Below are positions 34,940 to 47,076 of a DNA stretch of 64,000 nt, piece by piece. Made by a program: the position numbers and the translations under genes. Positions within the stretch are counted from its first letter, which is position 1, and each line of letters starts with the position of its first letter. This DNA comes from Doryteuthis pealeii (lineage: Eukaryota; Mollusca; Cephalopoda; Myopsida; Loliginidae), in the NCBI GenBank assembly GCA_023376005.1, contig CM042179.1:17413258-17477257 (forward strand), in the 5' to 3' direction. A model generated the notes under the pieces. The model did no database searches. It had not been told where the DNA came from and saw only the letters and a program-made list of their open reading frames with translations.

Positions 34940-36340
34940 TGATTATTTTTATTTCTGTTTAATCAATTCTTATTATATTTCTTGAAATTTTCTTTCCTCT
35001 TTTTTTTTTCTTTAATCTTTTTTGATAAACTATATCATGTGAAAAAATGTTGAACTGTGATTATAATCTGTATACCCAAACTTTTGTTATTAAGTATAAG
35101 ATTATACAATTACTACTTTGAAAATGGAAGCAGTTCCACCAACAAAGGTTTCAGAACTTAAAAATTATTAATCACTCATTAAGACCTGGTGCTCCAGGCT
35201 TTTTTAGTTTTCCCTCAAAACAATGCAATATCCGTTACAGATGCAGCTTTTATACAATCTGTGTGGCAGTCACAACTTATGTATTTCCTCTTTTTATATG
35301 TAGACATTCCAAGTTTAGAAATGTATATCAAAGTCAAGTTAGAGATAAAACCTTGCTATCTTATTTGTTATCCAGCGAACATTTATCCATCTAACATTTT
35401 TTTCTAAAAATATCTCCTAGAATGTTTCACTCCTTCATGAGATATATCTTGCCAATGTAGTAGTTGAAATCTTAGCAGTTTTATAACATCTTTTTCTTGC
35501 CTCAGTAAGGACCTTCTTGCTGGATTTCAGGGAGTCTTCCCCTGAGACTGCATCTGCCCCCTTGCCTAAAAAGGGTAATGGCTGGGTTTATTGCTTGGTG
35601 CATAAGGAACTCCTTAATGGGAAAGATGATAGAATCTAAAAAATGTTTAAACCTGCCACTATGGGAGGCTTGCTTCCTGCATGGCACCCCACATTTAAAA
35701 AATGACCTTGTGTCTATTTTAGCTTGGTGGGAAGCTAAAAAAAAACAACTTTTTAGACAATATTCAAAACCAGTAAAAATGAGACCTGCTATTTGATGTT
35801 AATTCACTTGTATGAAAGTATAGCATGGAATGACTTCCTTTTTCACTTGCTTTACATCTAATATTGTGGCAACTAAACTAAGGAAATATATTAAATAATA
35901 TGTAAGCTGTAAGGCTTATGTGCACTCATTAAGACAAGCAATGAGTCAACTGTAAACAACTAATAAAGGAAAATGGGTCAACACTGAATTAGCTGTTGAG
36001 ATGAAAAAATGCACTCTTATTACCTGTTACTCACATGAAACCAGCAACTGAATTAAGTAGCCGTATATTTAAAGTGATAGGAAGCTATTGTTATATGAAC
36101 AAAATAGTTTTATAATGGTGGAAATTAGTTCAAGCTTGTTAAGTTTTACTGTGATATAATGATACACAATATACATTTAGCTTTTTAGAAGGTTTAATAT
36201 AGAGTGATAGGTATAAGGGTGTCATATAAATAGATATTATGTTTACTGAAAACTGGTAAAGTGAAAAGATTTTGATTATCTACAAATTGATCTTTAGATA
36301 TTCCTTATATTTTTAGGCACTTTTGCTTTAATTTAAAAAA
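34940..36340. other. Intron sequence; weak open frames only
   Basis: Short open frames at 35189-35407 and 35578-35796 are less low-complexity than most, but neither shows a recognisable motif. They are probably chance or remains of an unidentified element. Confidence 0.35.
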
Positions 36341-36354
36341 AATACTTATATGTA

Positions 36355-36632
36355 TTTCCCCAACCCCTCTGCATGAGCAGGATGTGAAAACTTTTAAGTG
36401 TGGTTTAACAGGTTCAAATTCAGAATTTTCCTTCTCCTAGACCAGTTGCATACCATGGTCAAAGGGCCCAGTCTGCCCTTCTATTTACCCATAGTTGTAG
36501 GTAGAAAACCTGGATGTATACCCTTCCCAAGGGTATTACTACTATGTGAAATGCAAACAGCCTCATCCAGAATTTGAATAGATTCACCATGTTCATTTCC
36601 CACGATGATAATCATTATACCAAGAGAACCTC
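36355..36632 (-). mobile_element. tRNA-derived SINE, copy 4 (full length)
   Basis: Body from CCAACCCCTCTGCATGAGCA at the low-coordinate end. It contains GTTTAACAGGTTCAAATTCA and CTTCTCCTAGACCAGTTGCA. A minus-strand tRNA-like head at about 36585-36632 reads TTGGTATAATGATTATCATC. Same family and orientation as copies 1-3. It lacks an extended TA tail: only ATATGTATTTCC precedes the body. Confidence 0.82.
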
Positions 36633-36639
36633 TTTATAC

Positions 36640-38150
36640 AATTGAACTATATGTTTAAACCTACCTGTATGTCTCTATATTTGTATGGACATTTAGATTA
36701 GATGAAAAAAATGATTCTTCCAACTAATGTTTTGATATGGGTTTATATTAAGTATAATAACTAAATCCTGATTAATGATATGCTTTTTTTTGTGTGCACA
36801 TAGAAATAATGTTTTTTTTTCTGGTTAAGTTTTAAGTTTATATTTTTGTTTCCTGTGTTGGTCTTAAAGACTAAATGACCAAAACATTGATGTATCATCA
36901 TACCATTTTATATTTGATACTAGCACTAATATTATTAACTTGTGTGTTGTATCATTAAAAGAAGAAATAAGTTTTTTGATACTTTGTGATGTTTTTGATA
37001 AGATACTTGAGCTTTTACAATTAAAACATAGTTTGACTTATTACTAGAATATGATTTGCTTCTTAGTAATTGTGATTGTATAGTATGATTAAAAAGTCTT
37101 ATGATATTAAGTTAAAAAAAATTAAATAATTTACTCCATGAATTATTACAACTAGTATCACAATTTTTGTTGCTTTTATTGAAATATTTCTACTGACATA
37201 CTTTTTGATCTTGATCAAACATAAGTATTTTGTTATCTATTCTCTTGGAATTAAGATTTATAAATCTTAAAGAAATTTCATACTTTTGAAAAAGAAAATT
37301 AGAGTTGGATTAAAAAAATTCACTTCCTATTCTAATTTTTAATCTGGAATATTTTAACTGCCAAATATTGATTGCCTTATAAAATTCATTCTACATTTTA
37401 ATCACTTAAAATGAACAATTTTAACAAAATCGTACCTGCTATTCATTTGGGTAAATGAATGTTTTGTGTTGATTATGTTGTTCCCACATTTCAGCCAATT
37501 TATTCTATAGCCATCTTCTTAGGTACTATGGAAAGGGAAGGTTTTTTTTTTTTTCATTAATGCAAAAAAAAATTATAAAATATTGTGAAGATTTTTAATT
37601 TTCTGTCTACATGACAGAAAACTCAAAATCTCCACAATATTGTTGAAAATGAAATAATTCATATAACAATTAATGTGTTCATTCCTTGATAAATTACTGG
37701 AGGTATTTTCAATTTTTTTCTTTGATAAGGAATTCTATACAGAATTCCTGTTGAGCAATGAAAACCACACCAATCTTATTTATACATCTAGTTGATGCAT
37801 GTCAATTCTTTCAATTTCCTCTCTTTATTGTGTGTTATCATCCTGGTATGACCTGATATGAGATTTTTTTCCACTTTTTCTTTGGTTATATTCTTTCCTA
37901 AATAATAAAAATAGAAATTCTATAGACTCAAGTATGATCAAGAGAGTAAAAGTAGGAGTGGGCAAATGAATACTTAAAAAAAAAATGACTAAGACAAGTG
38001 TTTTTTATGGCCATTTTTGCTACTGATAATGATTCTCATGAGATCATGATGACGATGTCATTTTAGGTTGGTTCCATGATGATTTTCAAAATGGCAGCTG
38101 GAAATCCTTGTTTTGTTTTGTTTTTTTTTTGTTCTTTTTAAGGAAAGGAC
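36640..38150. other. AT-rich intron sequence with small foldbacks
   Basis: An imperfect foldback at about 37580-37643 has AATATTGTG and TTTTCTGTC pairing with GACAGAAAA and CACAATATT around TACAT. GGAATTCTATACAGAATTCC lies near 37730. No gene recognised. Confidence 0.6.
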
Positions 38151-38156
38151 ATATGG

Positions 38157-39174
38157 TAGCTACTGGCAAAATGAGCCTAAAATGCATTTTTGACAAAATG
38201 ACAGAAAATAATTTACCAAAAATCAGGGAATTATTGGATTTTAATGAAATTTTCAGTGTTTATTCATCAATGAAAGATCTTTATAAAGCATTATTTATTT
38301 TATTTCAAAACTTTCTCACTTTTTTCAGGTCACTTAATTTTGACCCCCCTTATGTTGGGGGCGTAAAATGTTTTGCGAGTTGGTCATTTTCGATACTAAT
38401 TACAGTATAAATAAAGACCAAAGTTATGAATAGAAACAAACAAAATTTTTATGCTTGTTGTTTTATGAGAAAATAAGTACCGAAAATCGAAAAATAAAAT
38501 ATAAAAAAATAATAAATAATTTATTTTTTGGAGATTTCTTTTTTACTCATTTCGATAATTATTTAATTGGCTATTATTTTATAAAAGAAAAAATTATACA
38601 TCAATGTTTTTTCTGCTTAAAAAGGGGAGTGGGTACATTTTCAATCGAGTTTTTCTTCAAAACTTATTACTTTTTGCGCCTAAAATAGATATTTATTTTT
38701 AGAATCTAAAAATATAACATTTTAAACTTAAAATCCAAATATTTTTATTTTAAATGAATTCTATATATTAATTTTTCATAGCAAAAATACTAAATTAAAG
38801 TTTTGAAATAAAATAACTGATGCATTATAAAATTCATTAATTGTTGAATCAATACTGAAAATTTCATTAAAATCGGATAATTACCTGATTTTTGGTAAAT
38901 TTTTTTGCAATTGCGAATGTACAGTAAAATTGTAAACAAGCACTTAAAATCATCGAAAAAGAGGCTGAATGGCGGATCGCGTCGAAATTGACCAAAACAA
39001 ATGGTTTTAAATCTTTTAAAAATAAACTGCATATGTAATGATATTTTTCTTTTTTTAATGATGGTCATTATGTTACTACTTATCGATTTAGACAAAGTTT
39101 GACCTTATAATAGATTTAATTAATTTTAATTCAATTTTAAAACTCGTAGAAGCTGATTTTTTTGCCAGTCCCTA
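38157..39174. mobile_element. hAT-like non-autonomous DNA transposon (MITE), copy 2
   Basis: A 1018-bp element, the reverse-orientation relative of 1084-2036. Termini are TAGCTACTGGCAAAATGAGC (from 38157) and, read on the minus strand from 39174, TAGGGACTGGCAAAAAAATC. Flanks are ACATATGG (38149-38156) and ATATATGG (39175-39182), an 8-bp target duplication with one change. The subterminal block at about 38205-38330 is repeated inverted at about 38800-38905. The internal sequence AAATAAGTACCGAAAATCG is shared with copy 1. No transposase is present. This copy preserves the TIR consensus TAGGGACTGGCAAAA better than copy 1. Confidence 0.87.
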
Positions 39175-39479
39175 ATATATGGCCTAACAATTGTGTAATA
39201 TGTCTAATCATAGGTTTTCTTAGTCACAGAATATGAAAATACATTCATTTTATTGATTTAACCAGTTCTAATTTCTTTATCATGTAAAAAAAATGAAAAT
39301 TATAATAAGATTAGTGACATTTTTCCTGTAGACATCACCAATTACACATAGTGAAGTTCACAATAGTTAATTTCCACACAAAATGATTGAATTTTCCATA
39401 TAAGTTAGTCACCTGACTCACAGATTTGCCTAGATTCTGTTATCAAATTTAGCACACTGGAATTCATATCCTAAGTTTG

Positions 39480-41760
39480 TGAGGGGTGTATAGTATACTG
39501 TAGTGCTTCTCTGTCACCATTATCATCTTGCCAGAAGTGTTCTACATCCAAAAGTTGTTTCTTAACAGCGTCAATAACTTTCTCCATTACTACTGCTTCC
39601 ATATTTTCAATCCTATTTCATTCACCCTCTCATTTTACATCCTTTAACTCCTTGAGAACAATTAATTTAAGTTCAAAGAAAATTCTCACCCTAGTCCAGT
39701 TTCTGTCAAGTGGCATGTCACTGGTGACCATTTCATCAATCTCCAGAAATTACATCAGAGGGTATATGAAGATGTCTTCCATTGTCCTGTAGATTTTTGG
39801 GCACAAGACAAACCACTCATTCTGAATGCATATAGAAATGACAAGCACTAACTTGTTGCTATTGATATCATTTATGTCATCAAAGAAAACTTATATATTC
39901 TCTTGATGTGCTACAAATAACTTTACTAAGTTTGCAATACATCCAGATCTGTTTGATACAAAGCCTTTGAATCATTCATCTCCAGCATTGTTTCTTTCCA
40001 TCCATATGTCTATAATCATTGTATAATGAAACAGTGTGCGACATAACTTTGGCAATAGCAATAAGTCCAAGTGTATAAACAGAAATTCCAGGGGAACTGA
40101 AGGCTTTCTCCCCAGCAATGACTAATAACAATTTTTGAATCCCAATCTTCTGCTCAGTATCTTTGTCTATGGCATGGTTCACACACAATATGATATGAGC
40201 ACATTTTAGTTACTCCCAGGTTATCAAGGATGACTTTGCTTGATCCAACATTCAAAATTCAATTTGACTTTTAAGGCCATCAACAGAGCAATTAGCATGT
40301 ACTGCTTCAGCTTTTAATAATAAGCTTTTACCCTGTCCTTCCCTGAGTGGCTTAAATTCTCACCATAGCCAGTTGTGAATGATGTTCTCGCACCAGACTT
40401 TCGTGTTATATGGTTTGTTTTGACATCATAGTGACAATGGACAGCTGCCTTTGTAGTGTCATCAAGCCCTGTTGTATGTCATCAAGCTTTGTTGTAGTGT
40501 CATCAAGCCCTGTTGTAATGTCATCAAGCCCTGTTTGTAATGACCTGTGACCTGCATGTTGCACAACTGTTGGGCAACATATCTAAGATTCAGGTAAGAT
40601 GCATATTCCAGATAACACCTGATTGTTTGACAACTGGGGAGCATTTACATCAAATGTCTATGAAAATCATTGCCACAGATCTCAAATTTTCATCACTGTT
40701 GTCACTGATACATAGTTTCAAATTTGATTCACTTCCTACATTTATGTCATCATGAATGAATGTCCACTATTAACCAAATATCATATTGGCAAATATTCTG
40801 CAAACTTCATTTGTGGAACCTGACAAACACTGGACCAAACAACGAATTACAGGCTCATTGAATGATATGTGTCCATTCCTAACTTTCATATCTGGGAATG
40901 CAAGAGAACAATTGGTGGTGGTATCATTTTTGCCAACCTGTTAAGAACAAAGTTTTCCATCTATAAATAGAGTTCTTTTTATGTGGGTTTCTCACTGTTC
41001 ATGAAATTACATCTATTTTCACAGTTTTCATTCAAAATAGATACCAATGCATCTTTCATCAACAATTGATTTAGTTCTTATTGCTATTTTTTCTTTCCCT
41101 CTATTACAAGATGCTTCTTTTAGAACATTATTGGCTCTCCTATCTTTTCTTCATCCTTATCCAATCTTTAGAAACTTAGTGCAAACTGCTTTGTAAGCTC
41201 TGAAACACCCAATCATCAGGTGTCATCTTGACAGCAAAGTTGTCTTCCATTGGTTTTTGATAGGATAGATCCTTACAACAAATATCATTGGCATGTTAAG
41301 TAAGAGCTACATTGAATTCCAATGCTTTTGCATACCAATACTGCAGTTTTAAGCTTTCTGTAAAGCCTTGAACCATTCATAATCATCTTTCACTCTAGTA
41401 GCAACCTGCTTTTTTATTTAGTGGGTATATATTTTTGTATATCCAGTCAGGATATAGTTCATGTAAAATGATGTCATATAGAAAAAAAAATCATCAAATT
41501 CATTATCGGCAGCAAAAATGGCATAGAAAACACTCATTCCATATATTCGACCCCCCCCCCCCCCCCAGTAAAAGACAAAGTGGCTGTCAATATCAGCAGT
41601 TAACAATTCAATAGTTCTGAAGAATTGGTGCTTAAAAGCCCTCTGGTTTATACTAACCATTATACCTTTGTTGACTTGATAACTTTGAATTTGAACATAG
41701 CCACCAGAACCCTTGGTGGGAGGAACTACAATTGTGCACCTTAAGTCAGACTACCTGCAG
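39480..41760 (-). pseudogene. Degraded coding-like tract of unknown origin
   Basis: Base composition rises above the AT-rich background for about 2.3 kb, and the minus strand shows short protein-like segments in changing frames. The longest is 40188-39976, reading CVNHAIDKDTEQKIGIQKLLLVIAGEKAFSSPG, SVYTLGLIAIAKV and SLYNDYRHMDGKK. Others are near 39700-39740 (VTSDMPLDRNW), 40170-40300 and 41418-41660 (GRIYGMSVFYAIFAADNEFDDFF). I do not recognise the family. Stops and frameshifts throughout suggest a dead transposable-element ORF or processed gene copy. It contains a poly-C run (41551-41566) and a small tandem repeat (40455-40534). Confidence 0.45.
40455..40534. repeat. 21-bp tandem repeat, about four copies
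   Basis: GTCATCAAGCCCTGTTGTA(G/A)T-type units follow one another at about 40459, 40478, 40498 and 40519, with small differences (CTTTG in the second). It lies inside the degraded coding-like tract. Confidence 0.9.
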
Positions 41761-42334
41761 TTACATGTCATGAAGAAACAATGGCAGTATCAGCTGGTGC
41801 ACTATTAGGAGAATTATTATTCACCATTTTTTTTTTTTTTTGTTTTTGTTTTTTTCTTTAGCCTTTAAATTTCTTTAATTTTTTTCTTTTTATTTCTTTA
41901 ACACAGAATATGAACCAGAAAAAAATAGAACATTTTAATTGTCAAACTTATCCTTTCATTTAAAAGGAATTTGCTTGTGAAAAATGCAAGTGAACCACTT
42001 CCTATAGAAAGAAATATTTTTATTTTATAGTTTATTTCAAGGTTGATTATCATTTCTGTTAATATCATAACAATAATTGGATTTTTGCAGACTTATTTAA
42101 AAAGCATGCGGTGAGTGAATGAAGACTTTACAAAGATTCATCAGTTATTCTTTCCTAAACTTTTTCCCGTCTTTTTTTTTTTTCTCTTTTTCTGCATTTA
42201 TATTCTCATATATTCTGAGGTGCTGGAGTTATTGTATAGGTATATTCCTTGTATAATCTTACTTCTATTCTCCAAGAAAACCTTACAGCAGATTTTACTA
42301 TTTTTGGTCATACAGTCTGTCCATGTCAGTAGCT

Positions 42335-42435
42335 ACACTACATCTTATTTATTATATCATATATACATCTTATTTATATCATATATACATCTTATTTATA
42401 TCATATATACATCTTATTTATATCATATATACATT
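42335..42435. repeat. 22-bp tandem repeat
   Basis: CATCTTATTTATATCATATATA is repeated about four times head to tail, nearly identical. The region 41770-42334 is AT- and T-rich with no recognised gene. Confidence 0.92.
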
Positions 42436-42604
42436 ATCTAACTGAGTTTATTTCTATAAGTAGAGAAAGGCAAAATCATCCATTTGGTACTTTAGCATTT
42501 GAGACAGTCTTGAAGATGTTTCTTGAATACTCTTTAGATATGCATATTTTCTTCAATTAACAAAACAAAAAGCAACTACTAGCATCATAAAATTCATTTG
42601 GACA

Positions 42605-42885
42605 CAACAGAATGTTGGTGGCTGAGGGTCTTCATGTCCTGGGAATGACGTTAAACTCTATCTGATGGTGAGGTTCTAGTTCTGGAGGTCTGGGGAATGT
42701 GGAGCACCCCTTCATCACCATTACTCCCAGATAGTACCTGTTAGGATCCCATTTATGGGTTAAATAGAAAAATGTGTTTATAAAAAATTGAGTATCCATT
42801 AAGAATGAATTTATTTCAAAACTTTGTTGGTATTAAATGACCCACTGAGATCGATATGCCGTAAACCAAACCAAATGATTCTGAC
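42605..42885. repeat. Unclassified dispersed repeat, copy 2
   Basis: Matches 2085-2380 in the same orientation: GGTGGCTGAGGGTCTTCATG, TCTGGGGAATGTGGAGCA, CCTGTTAGGATCCCATTTAT and AAACCAAACCAAA. It has a short insertion near 42648 relative to copy 1. Both copies end near the AAACCAAACC tract, which may be the true end of the repeat. Confidence 0.75.
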
Positions 42886-43029
42886 ACAACAACTTTCAGT
42901 TACATCTGTAAATCAGATGAATTGCTATAGGACATCACTGGCACTTAGTTTTGACAATGCACAAACTAGAAAATGAACTACTTTGCAATTATTCTCTAAA
43001 ATCAATACATTGCTGCTGATACACAAGAT

Positions 43030-43300
43030 ATGTTAAAAAAGTTCCAGGTTGATCAGATTCTTCAATGTGAGGGCATTGTCCACTGTGAGTTCTTGCCACA
43101 GGTCCAGACAATCAACCAGCATGTCTACAAAGAGATACTGTGGTGTTTGCTTTGTTCAGTGCACAAGAAGCGGTGAGAGATGTGGCAGGACAACTTGTGG
43201 ATGCTTCACCACAACACCATAACATTAGAACACTCTAATAATTACATCCAATTCTTTGATGTAGTAGTACATACCTAGAATTACTTAATCTCCACATCCT
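43030..43300 (+). pseudogene. mariner-type transposase relic, C-terminal part
   Basis: Plus-strand translation from about 43060 gives CEGIVHCEFLPQVQTINQHVYKEILW, then a diverged WQDNLWMLHHNTITLE near 43190-43240. The GIVHxEFxPxGQTVN and LHHDNAPxHT strings are the conserved catalytic-core blocks of mariner transposases. The second catalytic aspartate position (HHDN) reads HHN here, and the remaining DD34D part is not recognisable, so the copy is dead. It is directly followed by a Penelope-like relic. Confidence 0.75.
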
Positions 43301-43309
43301 GACACACTA

Positions 43310-44140
43310 AGCCCACTGACAACCCAAAGCACCTAGATTTTAATAGCAGACACCCACTTAATCTTAAAAAGTCCATTATATACAGCTCTATTAAACGTAT
43401 TTGCTCTGACTCCCTTGAATATCAATACAGTATATGTTTATTAGCCCAATAATTATACCTTAAAAGTAATAAAAGAAGCAATTAAAAAAGCCTCAACCCT
43501 TGAACACAATATAAATCCCAAAATCCAATCCTGCTGGTCTTTGATTTTGGTCACAATATGCATAAAGTCATTCATTGATTAAAGATTTCCAACACCTCAA
43601 AACAGACATTAAAATCAACTCTATATACTATGAATCACTCATCAATGCTAAACTATAACCACCTAATCTATCTTCACTTGTCATATCATCTAGAAAGAAA
43701 TTCCATAATATACCACATCAGAGTAACTACATGTGCAACAAGCTCCCATTGCTTAGTCTGCAAACAACTAATTTTAAATTCCTATCTTACTATACCCAAC
43801 ACCTATATTAAAATCCAGAACCCTAATCTTTCCAGACCAAATGTAATACTATATTTTTTGCATTAAATGCGATAACTGTGATGTTATGTTGGAAAACAGG
43901 CACTTGCTTTCACCTAAGACTCAACAACCACAAACATATCATCCGTGGAAAGTCCCTTTACTCCCTTATGGCCAAGCATTTTAATCTGCCCAGACACACA
44001 CAAACACACACTGGACATCAAATGCATCCTAATAGACACAGTGTTCTGTTCTGTACACACAAACACACACATACATACACACAGAAAACAAGAGATAAAA
44101 TGTATTTACAGATTACACACACATGCATTTAATTTAATTC
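43310..44140 (+). pseudogene. Penelope-like retroelement relic: RT end + GIY-YIG endonuclease
   Basis: Plus-strand pieces: FNSRHPLNLKKSIIYSS and RICSDSLEYQYS (about 43340-43430) are the end of the Penelope-type RT. Next is HIRVTTCATSSHCLVCKQ (about 43710-43765), the cysteine-rich linker. The GIY-YIG domain follows, as a frame-shifted equivalent of the YCIKCxxCDVMYVGET string at about 43850-43900, then FHLRLNNHKHIIRGKSLYSLMAKHFNLP (about 43908-43992). The frameshift falls in the middle of the endonuclease, near 43890, and (CACA)n-rich sequence follows. GIY-YIG linked to RT is diagnostic of Penelope-like elements. Nothing of the RT palm is left. Confidence 0.77.
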
Positions 44141-44144
44141 TTTT

Positions 44145-44781
44145 GCATGCTGGGAATATTGGCTTTCTTTGTGTGAGGGTTTTATTGTCGCTCCTTCTGG
44201 TCTGCTCTTTTCTATTTACATTGTTCTTTTTTATTTGTTTCCTTATTTCTTTTTTTCTTTTCTTATTTTTTCTATGTATCATTAGTTATTATTATTATAT
44301 TCATTTTTATTGTTTTTTATTATATTTTTGTTTTTATTTTTATTTTATACATATTTATGTTATTTCATTTATTTATTTTATTTATTTATATGAATTTTTT
44401 ATTTTAGTCTTTGGTGTCATTAATTTTTAGCTGGCTTAATAAGTATTTATTTTTGTGTCTACATTTTGATATGTGTTCTGATTGTTTGTTGTGTAGTTTT
44501 TTGTTTTTCTCAGGAAAGGTTATTATTGATCATTTTTTTTCTAGCCAAAATGTGCAGTGTCTAGTTAGGTTATTATATGCTGGTGTTATTTTCCTTATTT
44601 TACAGATTATTTCTTGTGTGTTTTAGTTTGAATTTTTGGTTTGCCAAATATTTAATTTAAAATGTTTGAATAGTTTTGTGCTGTATTCGTATTTTTAAAA
44701 ATTGTCAAATGATGTCTTGTGTACATGCTCTATCAATGATATTGAGCACAATTTACTTATAAATATACCACAATGTATGTA

Positions 44782-44812
<31 letters not shown>

Positions 44813-45389
44813 CGGTTCTTTTGTTAACTAAAAGTTTCAAAATAGCTAAAAATTTCTTAGTTTTTTCATATTGGCATACATAGTATAAAACCTCTGAACA
44901 ATTCATTTATACCAGTATGCCACACACCCATGAATGGTACATTGAGTTAATACTCAGCTGTAATCAGTAAAGCTTACAACAAACCTAATTCTTCTTCTAC
45001 TAAATAAGACAGTAAGGAATAACCAATATGAATAGCTTCTATATACAAACAATGTGTCATCTCTTAATACCACCTATATGTTGACAATTGATCTTTAATT
45101 CTTTATATTTTTTGCTTAAAAATCAAATTGATAATGTATGAATAAAAGAACAGTCATTTATTCAGAAGAATCCTTTTTTTATTATTATATCAGGTTACAG
45201 TGCTATATGTTTTGAGTTCAAGCCTCTTATTTTGCTAAAGCTTGAAACCAGTAGTGCTACATAGGTTTTCTTTTCTACCATAATATATATTCTTTTTACA
45301 TACCTATAGAATGGTCCTCCTGTGATATTAAAATTACTATACCTCATTGTACTTGCAAGTATGTATGTATATCTAAAAGAAAAAGATTG

Positions 45390-45425
<36 letters not shown>

Positions 45426-45650
45426 CCTTATGAATTTAATAAATTTTAAACATTTTAGTATATTACAAAGTCCATTGAATTTTTCAAAGATCTGTAAAGT
45501 CTTTTGTTTATAAATCTGATTCTGTTTTATATTCCATGTTTTTCATGTACCACCCTCTTTGTAGAATTTGTCTGAATGTAGTATTCACTGGGGATCATAA
45601 GAATATGAAACATATAGTTGTATGTGATTAATTTTTGTATGATAATACTG
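44145..45650. other. T-rich region with microsatellites
   Basis: Very T-rich at 44190-44400. (TG)n(TA)n lies at 44777-44812 and (TA)n at 45393-45421. Short hydrophobic open frames reflect the T-richness. No gene recognised. Confidence 0.55.
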
Positions 45651-45819
45651 CCATATTATATATATATATATATAATATAAACACAAAGCCGTATGGAAAA
45701 TCAATTTGATATATTTTGCAATAGGAGTAGATTCATCAGAATTAATTTATTATATAAAAATGAAATCTATATGTGAGAAAAGAGTGAAGTGTGTCACTTT
45801 AAATAATATATTTCTATTG

Positions 45820-46120
45820 GACGTCCACTCTTATGCTACAAAGACAAATTGAAGGACAATTTGAAATGCCTCAATATTGACCTGAGTTCCTGGGCAAATC
45901 TAGCATCAAATCAGAAAGGATGGCGTAAGACATGTTCCACTAAATTAAAGAGCTTTGAAGAAAATAGATTGAAACATCATGATCAGCTCCATCAAACTTT
46001 AAAGCTAAAACATCTGATTCCCCGCTTTAGGAAATTTCATCTGTCAGTCTGGCTTCATAGCTCATAGCAAGGCTGGGCTAGTATCACACTTGAGAAAACA
46101 CAAATAAAATGTCTTTTTGA
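45820..46120 (+). pseudogene. LINE ORF C-terminal tail (RTE/Jockey type)
   Basis: From 45821 one frame reads GRPLLCYKDKLKDNLKCLNID, then SSWANLASNQKGWRKTCS and FEENRLKHHDQLHQ, to a stop near 46067. It may continue in another frame as ICQSGFIAHSKAGLVSHLRKH, a decayed C-terminal zinc finger, near 46040-46105. This is the standard end of the same broad type of LINE seen at 22912 (there minus strand). Relatively few lesions, but only the last 100 residues are present. Confidence 0.8.
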
Positions 46121-47050
46121 TAGCATGCACAACTGGGAGGAAATGAATCACTCATTGCTGACCATAATTTATCATTTACGATAGGAGAGACCTAATTTAG
46201 GTTTAATAGCTAAGTTAAATGTTGATCGATATATAAACAAATCCAATATTAGAAAATTAAACAAAAATATATTAACAATATTCTTCCTTGTAATTGTAAT
46301 GATAAAGTAAAAATATGCCCTCTAAATGAAGAATATCGAAATGTTTGTTTAGTATACAAAGCTACAGAACAAATTAATAAACAAAGTAATAATAAAATGA
46401 CACTTTCAAGAAAATATTCTATAGCAATAGATCTAGCTTTAATAACATAAAATATACGCATAACACTACTCTTTCTTTCTTTCATCTGGAACATCAAAAA
46501 TAAATATGGTATAAATCCTATTGTAAAGTGGGAAATATTTACATAAGTGCACATGTGGCAGCTTAACAACTAAAAATTATAAATGTAAACAAAACCCTAT
46601 TTTTAATGCAAATGTAATATGTGGATATTGTCTGCTATTTTAAAAAGAAGTATATTCTACACACATGGTGTTTGACATTTCAAATCAGCTATTTTTATAT
46701 CAGTAGTCATCTTTTTATATTTGGCTTTTGAATGATACGGTCAACTATTTGGTGTTCATTTTCATTGTGAATCTCTTTTTTAATGGTTAAATTTTTTGTG
46801 TGAGGCAATGATTGTATTATTCACTTCCGGTCCATTTTTAGTTAAACTTTTTTAAAAATCTATACCTTTCTACTAAATTTGCTCTACTAACGTATTGAGC
46901 ACTTTTATATTCTTTATAACCCTGACTTATTCAGTTAATATTTGCTTTGACGGATGATGTTGTGATTCCCTGGTAAATCATCTCCCTTATAAGTGTCACA
47001 CTTCACTCTCTTCTCACATGTAAATTTCATTTTTATGTAATGAATTAATT

Positions 47051-47076
47051 CTGATGAAGCTATTCCTATAGCAAAA
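47051..47076 (+). ncRNA. Decayed hammerhead-like core
   Basis: CTGATGA (47051-47057), a 5-bp helix GCTAT/ATAGC (47059-47063 with 47068-47072) closed by TCCT, then AAAA (47073-47076). The first three elements fit a hammerhead exactly, but the required GAAA reads AAAA, so activity is not expected. The inverted partner has CTGATGA at 45733-45739 (minus strand), followed by a weaker helix and AAAA again. Confidence 0.45.

Noticed and set aside
35189..35796. Two short open frames as a possible gene
   Set aside because: Different frames, no recognised motif and no convincing splice joining.
44190..44640. Membrane-protein-like open frames rich in F/I/L/Y
   Set aside because: Produced by a T-rich tract; no charged or loop pattern typical of a real membrane protein.
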